Part shown: positions 18,734-28,519 of the stretch, in pieces
Numbering within the stretch: the first letter of the stretch is position 1
Layout of the letters: the number at the start of each line of letters is the position of its first letter
From: Pararhizobium qamdonense
GTDB lineage: Bacteria; Pseudomonadota; Alphaproteobacteria; Rhizobiales; Rhizobiaceae
DNA length: 64,000 bases
Reading direction: 5' to 3'
NCBI RefSeq assembly: GCF_029277445.1
Contig: NZ_CP119566.1
Coordinates: 3,598,001 to 3,662,000 of the forward strand
Translations under genes and position numbers: made by a program
The notes under the pieces: model-generated
What the model saw: the letters and a program-made list of their open reading frames with translations, nothing else
What the model was told of the DNA's origin: nothing
Database searches by the model: none

Positions 18734-19726
18734 GTGGCGGATCATCTTGCAGCGCTCGTGACAGATTATGGCAGTCCGGAGGATGTGATCCAGCTGGCGC
18801 GGATGCCCTGTCCTGAGCTTCAACCGGGCATGATCGAGATCGCGGTCGATCGCGCCGCGATCAACCCGTCGGACCTGATCCCGGTGACGGGGGCCTACCG
18901 CAATCGCACCGTCCTGCCCTTTGTCCCCGGCTTCGAGGGGACCGGGACCGTCAGCCGTGTCGCTCCCGATGTGACCGGGTTCAAACCCGGCGACCGCGTG
19001 CTGCCGCTCGGCGCGAGCGGCCTGTGGCAGGCGGTTTTGCAGCGCCCTGCCGAATGGTGCTTTGCCGTTCCCGCCGATCTTCCGGCAGAGCAGGCGGCGA
19101 CCGCCTATATCAATCCGATGACCACGCTGCGGCTCATCTCCGCGCTGCAGGATCATTTCGGTGGTGTCTCCAGCCTTGCCTGCGTTCGGATCGGCGTCAC
19201 GGCTGCCGGTTCCGCGATCGGAAAGATGCTGCTGAAGACGCTGACGGAGCAAGGCGCTGATGTGACCGCCATCGTTCGAAGCGAGAGCACCGCTTCCCGG
19301 CTGCCTGCCCTGCCGGGTCTCCGGACGCTCGTGACCGGGCAGAAGCCGGCCGATCAGGACCGCAGGTTCGACGCGGTGGCCGATGCGGTCGGCGGCGAGA
19401 CCGGCGGCAGCCTGCTCCGGCACAATCTTTCGGCCGGCGGCGCGTTCCTGCAATATGGCGCATTGAGCGGGATGCCGATTACGCAATCGGTCCTGCTCGC
19501 CCGGCCGGATGTACGCTTTTCTTTCCTCTGGCTGCGCACCTTCGTCCATTCTGCGGGACGCGAAGCGCTGACGCATGCGTTGAACGAATGCTTCGACGGC
19601 CTTCGCGAGGGACCATTTGCAAGCGAGATCGCCGCCACCTATCCGCTGTCCCGGCTTGCAGACGCGCTCAAGCACCAGAATGCCCCGGATCGCCGCGGCA
19701 AGGTGCTGATCGACCCGCGCTGTTGA
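18734..19726 (+). CDS. zinc-independent MDR-family NAD(P)H oxidoreductase (quinone/enoyl reductase type)
   Basis: A 330-residue medium-chain dehydrogenase/reductase. The N-terminal GroES-like domain has INPSDLIPVTGAY, FVPGFEGTGTV and FKPGDRVLPL. The nucleotide-binding domain has VTAAGSAIGKM. It lacks the structural and catalytic zinc ligands of alcohol dehydrogenases. The overall pattern matches mitochondrial enoyl reductase (MECR)-like and quinone-reductase-like proteins. The start is GTG seven bases after the bioY stop, so it is probably transcribed with bioMNY, though a role in biotin metabolism is not implied. Confidence 0.82.
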   Translation: MADHLAALVTDYGSPEDVIQLARMPCPELQPGMIEIAVDRAAINPSDLIPVTGAYRNRTVLPFVPGFEGTGTVSRVAPDVTGFKPGDRVLPLGASGLWQAVLQRPAEWCFAVPADLPAEQAATAYINPMTTLRLISALQDHFGGVSSLACVRIGVTAAGSAIGKMLLKTLTEQGADVTAIVRSESTASRLPALPGLRTLVTGQKPADQDRRFDAVADAVGGETGGSLLRHNLSAGGAFLQYGALSGMPITQSVLLARPDVRFSFLWLRTFVHSAGREALTHALNECFDGLREGPFASEIAATYPLSRLADALKHQNAPDRRGKVLIDPRC

Positions 19727-19789
19727 AAACACCGCAAACGCCCTACCTAAGCCATGGACCTTCACACCTTGACGCCATAGGTTCCCGCC

Positions 19790-20716
19790 ATGACCACGAT
19801 CCTGTTCGAAAACCCGATCTTCCTGGAGCACAAGGTTCCGGAAGGCCATCCGGAACGGCCCGACCGGCTGAAGGCGCTGAACCTTGCGCTCGAGCATGAA
19901 CGGTTTTCGCCGCTGACCCGGCTTGAGGCGCCGCAGGGCAACGAGGATCTGGTGCTGCTCGCCCATCCCGAACAGCATCTGCGCACCGTGATGTCCGCCA
20001 TTCCCGAGGACGGTATCGAGGCGCTCGAAGCCGACACCTATGCCAGCCCCGCCAGCCTGCAGGCCGCCCTCACCGGCATTGGCGGCGCGGTCGCGGCTGT
20101 CGATGCGGTGTTTTCCGGCAAGGCCGACAATGCTTTCGTCGCTTCGCGCCCGCCCGGCCACCACGCCGAGAAGAACAAGGCGATGGGCTTCTGCTTCTTC
20201 AACAATATCGCCATCGCCGCCCGTCATGCCCAGCAGACATACGGCGTTGAACGCGTCGCGATCGTCGATTGGGACGTGCACCATGGCAATGGCACGCAGG
20301 ACATCTTCTGGGACGATCCGTCGGTGCTGTTCTGCTCGACGCACCAGATGCCGCTCTATCCCGGCACAGGTGCTAAGACCGAGACGGGTGCCGGCAATAT
20401 CGTCAATGCACCGCTTTCGCCCGATACCGGCAGCGAACATTTCCGCGAGGCCTTCAAGTCGCGCATCCTGACGGCGCTCGATGATTTCCGCCCGGATTTC
20501 ATCCTGATCTCCGCCGGTTTCGACGCCCATCACCGCGATCCCCTGGCGCAGATCAATCTGATGGCCGAGGATTTCGACTGGGCGACCGGGCGTCTGCTGG
20601 ATGCCGCCGGGAAAACCGCCAACAACCGCATCGTCAGCCTGCTGGAAGGCGGCTACGATCTTCAAGGGCTGGCCGAATCGGCCGGAACCCATATCTACCG
20701 CCTGATGAGAGGATGA
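19790..20716 (+). CDS. histone-deacetylase-family amidohydrolase
   Basis: Zinc-dependent deacetylase of the class II HDAC/acetylpolyamine amidohydrolase/acetoin-utilisation superfamily. The 308-residue product has [20 protein letters not shown] (catalytic His pair), [11 protein letters not shown] (zinc Asp and His), [12 protein letters not shown] (second zinc Asp) and the terminal GGYDL with its glycine-tyrosine loop. All active-site residues appear present. Bacterial substrates vary (acetylated polyamines, small molecules or proteins) and are not known here. The last codons overlap the xseB start (ATGA). Confidence 0.9.
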   Translation: MTTILFENPIFLEHKVPEGHPERPDRLKALNLALEHERFSPLTRLEAPQGNEDLVLLAHPEQHLRTVMSAIPEDGIEALEADTYASPASLQAALTGIGGAVAAVDAVFSGKADNAFVASRPPGHHAEKNKAMGFCFFNNIAIAARHAQQTYGVERVAIVDWDVHHGNGTQDIFWDDPSVLFCSTHQMPLYPGTGAKTETGAGNIVNAPLSPDTGSEHFREAFKSRILTALDDFRPDFILISAGFDAHHRDPLAQINLMAEDFDWATGRLLDAAGKTANNRIVSLLEGGYDLQGLAESAGTHIYRLMRG

Positions 20717-20985
20717 CCATGACCACGCAAGCGCAACCGGGCGCCGCCCCAACCGACGTATCCGCCCTCTCCTTCGAAAAAGCCGTCGAGGAACTCGAAG
20801 CCATCGTCTCGGCGCTGGAGCGCGGCGATGTGGCGCTCGATAAATCCATCGAGATCTACGAGCGCGGCGAAGCGCTGAAGAAACATTGCGAGGCGCTTCT
20901 GGGTGCCGCCGAAAACCGCATCGAGAAGATCAGGCTGGACCGGGCGGGCAAGCCGCAGGGCGTGGAGCCGCTCGACGGGGAGTGA
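20713..20985 (+). CDS. xseB: exodeoxyribonuclease VII small subunit
   Basis: Small helical subunit of exonuclease VII, which degrades single-stranded DNA in repair and recombination. The 90-residue protein shows the family core: [21 protein letters not shown], then [19 protein letters not shown] and an [13 protein letters not shown] end. The ATG at 20713 overlaps the deacetylase stop; a second ATG at 20719 is possible. The large subunit xseA is not in the window. Confidence 0.94.
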   Translation: MTMTTQAQPGAAPTDVSALSFEKAVEELEAIVSALERGDVALDKSIEIYERGEALKKHCEALLGAAENRIEKIRLDRAGKPQGVEPLDGE

Positions 20986-21018
20986 GTGGGCGAAGGCTGT
21001 TGTTGATTTCCAAGACAT

Positions 21019-21052
21019 TATAACCTAAAAGGTCATATGTGACCCTTTTAGG
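21019..21052 (+). promoter_or_regulatory. palindromic operator of the toxin-antitoxin operon
   Basis: An inverted repeat, CCTAAAAGGTCA (21024-21035) and TGACCCTTTTAGG (21040-21052, one extra C), around a TATG centre. It directly follows a TATAAC (21019-21024) that could be a -10 box and ends at the GGAG ribosome-binding site. Placement suggests autorepression by the antitoxin, as in other Phd/YefM systems. Confidence 0.6.
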
Positions 21053-21055
21053 AGC

Positions 21056-21328
21056 ATGGCGATGGCGACAATCAGTCTGAAAGATGCGAAGGCCTCGTTT
21101 TCTCACGTTATCGATAAAGCCGCCTCTGGCGAGTTTGTAACGATTACACGGCATGGCCGCGCCGCAGCCGTGATGGTCAGTATCGGGGCGGCCGAAGCGG
21201 CCAAGAAAGCACTTGGCACCAACCGGCCAAGCCTCTTGCACTATCTCAGAACATTTCCGGCCGACATTGACGCTGATGACGATGTTTTCGCCCGCAATCC
21301 ATCGCCATCGAGAGACGTGGAACTGTGA
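21056..21328 (+). CDS. Phd/YefM-family antitoxin
   Basis: DNA-binding antitoxin expected to neutralise the PIN-domain protein encoded next. The 90-residue product shows the family N-terminus (MATISLKDAKASFSHVIDKA, then GEFVTITRHGRAAAVMVS), which makes a dimeric DNA-binding fold. The acidic C-terminal tail (ADIDADDDVF) is the usual toxin-binding part. A second ATG at 21062 is better spaced from the GGAG at 21051-21054 and may be the true start. Its stop codon overlaps the GTG of the toxin gene. Confidence 0.88.
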   Translation: MAMATISLKDAKASFSHVIDKAASGEFVTITRHGRAAAVMVSIGAAEAAKKALGTNRPSLLHYLRTFPADIDADDDVFARNPSPSRDVEL

Positions 21329-21771
21329 GCGGTTTTTTGCTGGATACGAACGCCATCTCGATGTTTGCGCCATCCAGAGCCGAGCCATCAAAAGCTTTCG
21401 TGACATGGATGGAAGAGCAGGAACGGTCGAATGCCATCTATCTTTCTGCAGTCAGCATTCACGAGATCGAGAAGGGCATCAGAATCCTGGAGCATAAAGG
21501 GGCGACTGCGAAGGCGGATACATTGGCGATCTGGCTTCTTGGGCTCACCACCGTCTATGCCGACAATATCCTGCCGCTTGATGCCGCCGTGGCCCGCATT
21601 TCAGGGGAACTTGAGGCGCAGGCCGTATCGGCGGGCTACAATCCGGGCGCGGCCGACGCCATGATCGCCGGAACTGCAAAGGCCCATGGTCTGACCGTGA
21701 TCACCTATAACCTCAGAGATTTTGAACCATTTGCAGTGGCAGCCAAATCCCCGGCTCAAATCGCCGGCTGA
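21325..21771 (+). CDS. PIN-domain toxin (VapC/FitB-like ribonuclease)
   Basis: Magnesium-dependent RNase toxin partner of the preceding antitoxin. The 148-residue product has the PIN acidic cluster: Asp7 in LLDTN, Glu47 in HEIEKG, Asp111 in ADAMIAGTA and Asp132 in NLRDFEPF. It begins at a GTG overlapping the antitoxin stop codon (GTGA). The pairing of a Phd/YefM antitoxin with a PIN toxin is like FitAB/VapBC hybrids. All catalytic residues are present, so the system is probably functional. Confidence 0.9.
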   Translation: MSGFLLDTNAISMFAPSRAEPSKAFVTWMEEQERSNAIYLSAVSIHEIEKGIRILEHKGATAKADTLAIWLLGLTTVYADNILPLDAAVARISGELEAQAVSAGYNPGAADAMIAGTAKAHGLTVITYNLRDFEPFAVAAKSPAQIAG

Positions 21772-21885
21772 TTTCGGCAAACAATCGTTGACCACCACGC
21801 CATAGCAGGCCGATGATCCCGGCAACACCGGGAGCAACCTGCTTTCCAGTCATCCTTTTATCGACCTATTAGAGAGGATCACCCC

Positions 21886-22809
21886 ATGTCCTTCTTTCCC
21901 GGAAACGATCCAGACGCTGGTGATGCGCCAGCCTGCGACGCGATCGAGCATCTGATCATTCCGCGCACCAGCGATATCGGCAATCTGCAGGTGCGCCGGG
22001 CGCTGCCTTCGGTCAAGCGGCGGCTGGTCGGGCCGTTCATCTTCTTCGACCGGATGGGACCTGCATTGCTCAAAGCCGGACAGGCGCTGGATGTGCGGCC
22101 GCATCCGCACATCGGGCTTTCCACCGTGACCTACCTGTTCGACGGCGAGATCAAGCATCGCGACAGCCTGGGGACCGAGATGGTAATTTCGCCCGGCGAC
22201 CTCAACCTGATGACGGCGGGGCGCGGCATCGTGCATTCCGAACGCTCGCCGGAAAACCTGCGCGGCAAGCCGCAGTCCATCTCCGGCCTGCAGACCTGGC
22301 TGGCGCTGCCGGATCAATATGAGGAGATCGACCCGATCTTTGCCCATACGGAAAAGCGGGAGCTGCCCGCCTTCGATACGGACGGCCTGAAGGGGCGCGT
22401 GGTCATCGGCCAGTTCGAAGGCATGCGGTCGCCGGTGTCGGTGTTTTCCGACACGATCTATGTCGATCTCACCATCCAACCCGGCAAGAGCGCGCCGTTT
22501 GCGGCCGAATGGGAAGAGCGCGCGCTCTACATCCTGGAGGGCGAGGCCATCATCGCCGGCGATCATTTCGCCAGCAACCAGCTGCTGGTTTTCCGGGCCG
22601 GCGATGCGATCACCGTCACGGCCGGACCGGCCGGCTGTCATATCATGCTGTTTGGCGGGGCGGCACTTGGATCCGCCCGGCATATCTGGTGGAACTTCGT
22701 GTCTTCCTCCAAGGAACGCATCGATCAGGCCAAGGAAGAATGGCGAACCGGCCGCTTCGACATCGTGCCGGGAGACGAGGAAGAGTTTATCCCTTTGCCG
22801 GAACGGTAA
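21886..22809 (+). CDS. pirin family protein
   Basis: Cupin-fold protein; some bacterial pirins act as quercetin 2,3-dioxygenases, others modulate enzymes. In the 307-residue product the N-terminal cupin has the metal ligands HPHIG and HSER (GIVHSERSPE), within RPHPHIGLSTVTYLFDGEI. A C-terminal pirin domain has the LYILEGEAII strand and an IMLFGGA segment. The ATG is preceded by GAGAGGA. Substrate not known; it stands alone between the toxin-antitoxin pair and dxs. Confidence 0.9.
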   Translation: MSFFPGNDPDAGDAPACDAIEHLIIPRTSDIGNLQVRRALPSVKRRLVGPFIFFDRMGPALLKAGQALDVRPHPHIGLSTVTYLFDGEIKHRDSLGTEMVISPGDLNLMTAGRGIVHSERSPENLRGKPQSISGLQTWLALPDQYEEIDPIFAHTEKRELPAFDTDGLKGRVVIGQFEGMRSPVSVFSDTIYVDLTIQPGKSAPFAAEWEERALYILEGEAIIAGDHFASNQLLVFRAGDAITVTAGPAGCHIMLFGGAALGSARHIWWNFVSSSKERIDQAKEEWRTGRFDIVPGDEEEFIPLPER

Positions 22810-22948
22810 TATTGGTTAAACTCGCCGGAACGCCGCAAGAAAACCGGTTTTTGCAATCCATAACGAACCTGTTTAAAGACGCGGCTCCCAGCGGATACCA
22901 ACACAGACATCGCGGCTCCCTTGATGCTGCGAGAATGAAGGCCCTAGC

Positions 22949-24886
22949 GTGACACAATTGCCAGTCCATCCCATGCCGGCGACCCCCCTTCTCGATCAGG
23001 TTGTTTATCCCGATGATTTGAAGAGGATCGAGGACAAGGACTTGCCGCAACTGGCAGCCGAACTGCGCACCGAGATGATCGATGCGGTATCGCGCACGGG
23101 CGGGCATCTGGGCGCGGGTCTTGGCGTCGTCGAGCTGACCATCGCCATCCACAAAGTCTTCAACACGCCGCATGACCGGCTGATCTTCGATGTCGGCCAT
23201 CAATGTTATCCGCACAAGATCCTGACCGGCCGCCGCGACCGGATCCGCACGCTGCGCCAGGAAAACGGCTTGTCCGGCTTTACCCGCCGCGCCGAAAGCG
23301 AATACGACCCCTTTGGCGCTGCCCATTCCTCGACCTCGATTTCCGCCGGCCTCGGCATGGCGGTCGCAGCCGACCTGTCCGGCGAGCACCGCAATGTCAT
23401 TTCCGTCATCGGCGACGGCGCGATGTCGGCCGGCATGGCCTACGAGGCGCTCAACAATGCTGGCGCGCTCGATGCGCGGCTGATCGTCATCCTCAACGAC
23501 AACGACATGTCGATCGCGCCGCCGACGGGGGCCATGAGCGCCTATCTCGCCCGCCTTGCCTCCGGCCGCACCTATATGGGCTTTCGCGAGCTGGGCAAGA
23601 AACTGACGGCCTATCTCGGCAAGTCGGTCGACCGGGCGATCACCCGCGCCGTCGAACATGCGCGCGGCTATGTCACCGGCGGCACGCTGTTCGAGGAGAT
23701 GGGCTTTTATCATATCGGCCCGATCGACGGGCATTCCTTCGAGCATCTCCTGCCGGTCTTGCGCAATGTGCGCGACAATTCCAAGGGTCCGGTGCTGATC
23801 CATGTGGTGACGCAGAAGGGCAAGGGCTACCCGCCGGCCGAAGCTGCTGCCGACAAGTATCACGGCGTCAACACGTTCGACGTCATCACCGGTGCGCAGG
23901 CGAAGGCCAAGCCGAATGCGCCGGCCTATACATCCGTCTTTGCCGAAGCGCTGACGCAGGAAGCCGAGTTTGACGACAAGATCGTCGCGGTCACCGCGGC
24001 CATGCCGTCCGGCACCGGGCTCGACAAGTTTGCGCTCGCCCATCCCTCGCGCTGCTTCGATGTAGGCATTGCCGAACAGCATGCGGTAACCTTTGCTGCC
24101 GGTCTGGCGTCGGAAGGCTACAAGCCGTTCTGCGCGCTCTATTCGACCTTTCTGCAGCGCGGATATGACCAGGTGGTGCATGACGTGGCGATCCAGGGAT
24201 TGCCGGTGCGCTTTCCGATCGACCGCGCCGGTTTCGTTGGCGCCGATGGCCCGACGCATGCCGGTTCGTTTGACACGACCTATCTTGCCACCCTGCCCGG
24301 CTTCGTGGTCATGGCGGCTGCCGACGAGGCGGAACTCAAGCATATGGTGCGCACGGCGGCTGCCTATGACCAGGGTCCGATCTCGTTCCGCTATCCGCGC
24401 GGCGAAGGTGTCGGCGTGGAAATGCCGGAGCGCGGCGAGATCCTTGAAATCGGCAAGGGCCGGATGATGAAACAGGGCTCGAAGGTGGCGCTGCTCTCCT
24501 TCGGCACGCGCCTGGCTGACTGCCTGCTTGCGGCGGAAGACCTTGATGCCGCAGGGCTTTCGACGACCGTGGTCGATGCCCGCTTCGCCAAGCCGCTCGA
24601 TCATGACCTGATCCGCCAGCTGGCCAAGCACCACGAGGTGCTGATCACCATCGAGGAAGGCGCTGTCGGCGGCTTTGGCAGCCATGTGCTGCAATTCCTT
24701 GCCCATGAAGGCCTGCTCGACAATGGCCTGAAGATCCGCCCGCTGGTGCTGCCCGATATCTGGATGGAACAGGCCAAGCCCGAGGCCATGTACGCCAAGT
24801 CCGGCCTCGACCGCGCCGGAATCGTTTCCACCGTGTTCAAGACGCTTGGGCAGAAGCAACGCATCGGCTCCAGCGTCGCTGGCTGA
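22949..24886 (+). CDS. dxs: 1-deoxy-D-xylulose-5-phosphate synthase
   Basis: Thiamine-diphosphate enzyme that joins pyruvate and glyceraldehyde 3-phosphate, the entry step of the MEP isoprenoid pathway. The 645-residue product has [32 protein letters not shown], the TPP motif [18 protein letters not shown] ending in NDN, the catalytic Glu region [15 protein letters not shown], and the C-terminal transketolase-like domain with EEGAVGGFG. Start is GTG at 22949, 139 bases after pirin. Length is normal. Confidence 0.96.
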   Translation: MTQLPVHPMPATPLLDQVVYPDDLKRIEDKDLPQLAAELRTEMIDAVSRTGGHLGAGLGVVELTIAIHKVFNTPHDRLIFDVGHQCYPHKILTGRRDRIRTLRQENGLSGFTRRAESEYDPFGAAHSSTSISAGLGMAVAADLSGEHRNVISVIGDGAMSAGMAYEALNNAGALDARLIVILNDNDMSIAPPTGAMSAYLARLASGRTYMGFRELGKKLTAYLGKSVDRAITRAVEHARGYVTGGTLFEEMGFYHIGPIDGHSFEHLLPVLRNVRDNSKGPVLIHVVTQKGKGYPPAEAAADKYHGVNTFDVITGAQAKAKPNAPAYTSVFAEALTQEAEFDDKIVAVTAAMPSGTGLDKFALAHPSRCFDVGIAEQHAVTFAAGLASEGYKPFCALYSTFLQRGYDQVVHDVAIQGLPVRFPIDRAGFVGADGPTHAGSFDTTYLATLPGFVVMAAADEAELKHMVRTAAAYDQGPISFRYPRGEGVGVEMPERGEILEIGKGRMMKQGSKVALLSFGTRLADCLLAAEDLDAAGLSTTVVDARFAKPLDHDLIRQLAKHHEVLITIEEGAVGGFGSHVLQFLAHEGLLDNGLKIRPLVLPDIWMEQAKPEAMYAKSGLDRAGIVSTVFKTLGQKQRIGSSVAG

Positions 24887-24907
24887 GGCGCAAGCTTGAA
24901 ACCAGTC

Positions 24908-26011
24908 TCAGGCGGTGCGGTGCAGGCCGTAGGACGCAGCCTGCGCCCGTGTGGTCTTGCGGGCCTCGAGGCACCAGCCGATGACCAGCTGCAGCGCGCA
25001 GCCGCCGGCCAGCAGCAGCAGCTGAAGTGCGACCGGCATATCCGGATCGAGCGTCATCAGCACCACCGCACTGAAGGACAACAGGATCCCCACCGAAAAG
25101 ACCGCAAGACTGTGGCGTCCGGCCAGGCAGAGGAGCCGCAAGGCCGGATGATCGGCGGCCGCTTTGACGGCTGGAATGTTCCAGGCGAGATAGAGGATCG
25201 CCAGAACATTGGCGATGCGCAAAGGGCCGTCATTGATCTTCGACACCAGCTGATGATGGAGTTCGCCAAATGGCGAGGCCATGAAGCCAAGGTGAATGGC
25301 CAGATTGGCGGGGATGGCGGCAAGGGCAAAAATGGCGGCAGCGGCAAAGACGAGCTTGTTATAGGGGAAAACCGGCTGGCCACGCTTCATGCGGGCGCCG
25401 AGATAGATGCCGATCACGAAGATGAACTGCCACGATAGCGGGTCGAAAAACCAGGTCCTGCCTTCAAGGGCGGCATTGGGGAAATTGATGTGGCCAAGGC
25501 CGGCAATGAACCAGATGAGGCAGGACAACCCCAGCAGAAACGTCTTTGACCAGTCATGCAGCAGGAAAGCGAAGGGGGCGATCAAAAGCAGCACGACATA
25601 CATCGGCAGGATGTCGAGATTGCCGGGCATGTAACTCAGCGACAACGCCTGAAGTCCGTGGTGCAACGGGTTCTGCCAGAAATCGGTCATGTCGGCCGTC
25701 CAGGCGACCCGGTCGAACGCCATGATCACCATCGCCGATACGGTCACCATGATCGCAAACAGCAGGAGATGCACGGCATAGAGCCGCAACGCCCGCTTCC
25801 AGGGCCGTGCCACCTGCAGACCCGTGTGCGGACGGTGATAGGCGAGAGCGCAGGACATTCCGGCCAGAAGAACGAAGATTTCCGAGGCATCCGAAAAGCC
25901 GCGTGATTGCTGAAACGTCGCCGAAAACGTGAACTCCGCATGACCGATGAAAATCAGCAGAAGCGACAGCCCCCGCAAAAGGTCTATTCTGTTCTCCCGT
26001 TCGCCGCTCAT
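24908..26011 (-). CDS. OpgC-family membrane protein (glucan succinyltransferase-like)
   Basis: A 367-residue membrane protein with about ten hydrophobic helices. It starts with the acyltransferase_3/OpgC pattern NRIDLLRGLSLLLIFIGHAEF, in which the His is the expected catalytic residue, followed by FVLLAGMSCALAY. In OpgC-type proteins this fold transfers succinyl groups to periplasmic glucans; in rhizobia these would be cyclic beta-glucans. Substrate is an inference. The gene is convergent with dxs. Confidence 0.82.
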   Translation of the reverse strand: MSGERENRIDLLRGLSLLLIFIGHAEFTFSATFQQSRGFSDASEIFVLLAGMSCALAYHRPHTGLQVARPWKRALRLYAVHLLLFAIMVTVSAMVIMAFDRVAWTADMTDFWQNPLHHGLQALSLSYMPGNLDILPMYVVLLLIAPFAFLLHDWSKTFLLGLSCLIWFIAGLGHINFPNAALEGRTWFFDPLSWQFIFVIGIYLGARMKRGQPVFPYNKLVFAAAAIFALAAIPANLAIHLGFMASPFGELHHQLVSKINDGPLRIANVLAILYLAWNIPAVKAAADHPALRLLCLAGRHSLAVFSVGILLSFSAVVLMTLDPDMPVALQLLLLAGGCALQLVIGWCLEARKTTRAQAASYGLHRTA

Positions 26012-26263
26012 CTCAGGTTTCCACGGTTGCCACCATCGCGGCAGGCGCGATCACCCCTTCCTAAAGCAAAAACCTTACTCTCCCACCTGATGCCATCGAT
26101 ACAATTTTAGCGATTGTTGTTTTTGGTTAAGCCTTCATGTTGTCCCTTCCCTGCCCGGCATTCCCAGCAGGATCAGGGTCGCGATCATGCTCTTTCGGCA
26201 TTATTTGCCCGCGCCCGGCCGCCTGGCCCTTGCCATCGCGGGCCCGACGCGCCATGAGAACCC

Positions 26264-27067
26264 ATGTCAAACGAACCAAAAACCTCCGTCCGCCTCGACC
26301 AGCTGCTTTTGAACCTGGGGCTTGTCGCCAGCCGTTCGCGCGCCCGCGATGCGATCCAGCGCGGGACCGTCACCGTCAATGGCCGCGTCGTCACCAAGGC
26401 GAGCTCGACCTTTCCCGAAGATGTGACCATCGCCATCGACGATCCGGTCCAGCCCTATGTGTCGCGCGCGGCGCTGAAGCTGAAGGCGGGCCTGGAGCAT
26501 TTCGAGCTGTCGCCGGAAGGACTGGACTGCCTTGATATCGGCGCCTCGACCGGCGGCTTCACCGAAGTGCTGCTGCATGCCGGTGCTGCCCATGTCATTT
26601 CCGTCGACGTCGGCCACGGCCAGTTTCATCCGCGTCTGGAGGCCGATCCGCGCGTCACCAATATCGAGGGGCTGAATGCCCGCGTGCTGGATGAGGATCA
26701 TCTGGAAGACCGCGAGATTTCCTTCATCGTTTCCGACGTCTCGTTCATCTCGCTGAAACTGGCGCTGCCGCCGGCGCTTGATCTGGCCGAACCCGGCGCC
26801 CATTGCATCCTGCTCGTCAAGCCGCAATTCGAAGCCGGCCGCGAGGCGATCAGCAAGGCCGGCCTGCTCAAGGATCCGTCGACCGCGCCTGCGGTTGCAG
26901 CCGAACTGGAGCGCTGGCTCGTCGAAGACATGGGCTGGGTCAGCCTTGGTCTCATCCCCTCGCCGATCTCAGGCGGTGACGGCAACGAGGAATATCTGCT
27001 GGCCGGCCACAAGCCGCTCGAAGACGGCGACGCCTTGGGCGACGACGAAACGGATGAAGACGCATGA
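26264..27067 (+). CDS. tlyA: TlyA-family rRNA (cytidine-2'-O)-methyltransferase
   Basis: S-adenosylmethionine-dependent methyltransferase that 2'-O-methylates cytidines in 16S and 23S rRNA. In the 267-residue product an S4 RNA-binding domain (about 8-70, RLDQLLLNLGLVASRSRARDA) is followed by an FtsJ-type domain with LDIGASTGGFTEVLLHAGA and the catalytic lysine region LLVKPQFEAGR. The C-terminal tail is acidic. Its stop overlaps the next gene's ATG (ATGA), so the two RNA-modification genes are coupled. Confidence 0.92.
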   Translation: MSNEPKTSVRLDQLLLNLGLVASRSRARDAIQRGTVTVNGRVVTKASSTFPEDVTIAIDDPVQPYVSRAALKLKAGLEHFELSPEGLDCLDIGASTGGFTEVLLHAGAAHVISVDVGHGQFHPRLEADPRVTNIEGLNARVLDEDHLEDREISFIVSDVSFISLKLALPPALDLAEPGAHCILLVKPQFEAGREAISKAGLLKDPSTAPAVAAELERWLVEDMGWVSLGLIPSPISGGDGNEEYLLAGHKPLEDGDALGDDETDEDA

Positions 27068-28314
27068 GCATGGAGACGCTGACGATCGAGAAGATCGGCC
27101 AATCCGGCGATGGCATCACCCGTGGTCCGTTCGGGCCGGTCTATGTGCCTTTCACGCTGCCCGGCGAAACCGTGGCGCTGGCGATTAACAAGGACAAGGG
27201 CACGGTCATGTCGATGACCGATATCTCGCCGGAGCGTGTCGCGCCGAAATGCCGGCATTTCGGACCGGACGGCGAGAACGGCACCTGCGGCGGCTGCAGC
27301 CTGCAGCATGCCAGCGACAGCCTCTACCAAAGCTTCAAGCGGCAGCTGGTCCTCGATGCACTGAAATCGAAAGCATTGCAGGCCGATGTGGCACCGCTGG
27401 TCATTGCCCATCCGGGCGAGCGGCGGCGCACGGTGTTTACGGCGCGGCGCACCGAAAAAGAGCTGCTGCTCGGCTATAACCAGCCTGAAACCCATCATAT
27501 CGTGGCGATATCGGAATGTCCAATCGCAAGCCCCGGCATCGTGTCGCGGCTTGCAACCATCCGCACGATGGCAAACGCCATGGCCGTCAACGCCGAGCCG
27601 TTCCGCATCACCGTGCTTGAAACGCTGTCCGGCCTCGATCTGGCCTTCGACGGCATCAAGGCCATGGACGACCGGCAGCGGCGCATGGCGGTCGAAACCG
27701 TTCTTGGTCTCAAAGGCATTACGCGGCTGAGCCTCAACGGCGAAATTCTGGTCGAGCCGGTCAAGCCGGTCATCGATTTCGGCGGCGTTTCCGTTTCGCC
27801 GCCGCCCGGCAGCTTCACCCAGGCGACCAAGCCGGCCGAAGAAGCGATGGCGGCGCTGGTGCTTGCGCATCTGGGCAAATCCAAGCGCGTCATCGACCTG
27901 TTTTCCGGATCGGGCACTTTCTCGCTGCGCATCGCCCGCAAGGCGCGCGTGCATGCCGTGGAAAGCGAAGACAAGCCGCTGAAGGCACTGGATCTTGCCG
28001 CGCGCAACACGCAAGGGCTGAAACCCGTCACCGTGGAAAAGCGCGACCTGTTCCGCCGGCCGATGATGGCTTCGGAACTGAAGGTCTACGACGCGATCGT
28101 CTTCGACCCGCCCCGCGCCGGCGCCGAAGTCCAGACCAAGGAAATGGCCCGTTCCGGCGTCAAGAAGATCGTCGCGGTCTCCTGCAATCCGGTCACGCTG
28201 GTGCGCGACCTGCGCATCCTCGTCGACGCCGGCTACCGCATCACCGGCGTCACCCCGATCGATCAGTTCCTCTGGTCGTCGCATGTGGAAGTGGTGGCGA
28301 CGCTGGAGAAGTGA
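27064..28314 (+). CDS. TrmA/RlmD-type class I SAM-dependent RNA uridine-C5 methyltransferase
   Basis: Forms 5-methyluridine in rRNA or tRNA. The 416-residue product has the TRAM-like N-terminus (EKIGQSGDGITR) and iron-sulfur cysteines at about 63, 75, 78 and 152 (CRHFGP, TCGGCS, SECPIA). The SAM domain has DLFSGSGTFSLRIA, FDPPRAG and the catalytic Cys in VSCNPVTLVRDL. The closest family is RlmD/RlmC-like 23S rRNA methyltransferase; the exact target base is not decided by sequence alone. It overlaps tlyA by four bases. Confidence 0.9.
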   Translation: MSMETLTIEKIGQSGDGITRGPFGPVYVPFTLPGETVALAINKDKGTVMSMTDISPERVAPKCRHFGPDGENGTCGGCSLQHASDSLYQSFKRQLVLDALKSKALQADVAPLVIAHPGERRRTVFTARRTEKELLLGYNQPETHHIVAISECPIASPGIVSRLATIRTMANAMAVNAEPFRITVLETLSGLDLAFDGIKAMDDRQRRMAVETVLGLKGITRLSLNGEILVEPVKPVIDFGGVSVSPPPGSFTQATKPAEEAMAALVLAHLGKSKRVIDLFSGSGTFSLRIARKARVHAVESEDKPLKALDLAARNTQGLKPVTVEKRDLFRRPMMASELKVYDAIVFDPPRAGAEVQTKEMARSGVKKIVAVSCNPVTLVRDLRILVDAGYRITGVTPIDQFLWSSHVEVVATLEK

Positions 28315-28335
28315 AGCTGAGCTTCAAATCGATTT

Positions 28336-28415
28336 AGCAGGATGCTGACAAACCCTGGAATGGGATTATTCGCAAGAGCGAGACCTCATCCCCGTCCTTG
28401 TGGCGGGGATGGGCG
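28336..28415. repeat. partial copy of the intergenic palindrome
   Basis: Begins AGCAGGATGCTGACAAACCC, shares the TTATTCGCAAGAGCGAGACC block and one CTTGTGGCGGGGAT arm with the copies at 8150 and 39575, then diverges. The hairpins and second arm are missing, so it is a truncated (single-arm) copy. Confidence 0.8.
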
Positions 28416-28472
28416 ACTATCTGGGCTGTCACAGCAATATATGACCACCGGGCAGTCATATCAACATGCGAA

Positions 28473-28504
28473 CCCCGGCAGAACCTGCGTCCTGCCGGGG
28501 TTTT
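28473..28504 (+). terminator. hairpin with short T tail, possibly bidirectional
   Basis: A perfect 9-bp stem (28473-28481 with 28492-28500) followed by TTTTG on the plus strand and preceded by AA, which gives TT on the minus strand. It sits between the convergent methyltransferase and chemoreceptor genes and may serve both. Confidence 0.6.
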
Positions 28505-28519
28505 GAGACAGGCTCTTGT

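Noticed and set aside
18056..20752. Very long minus-strand open frame opposite bioY, the oxidoreductase and the deacetylase genes
   Set aside because: It is the antisense shadow of three convincing genes in GC-rich DNA; it has no recognised motif.
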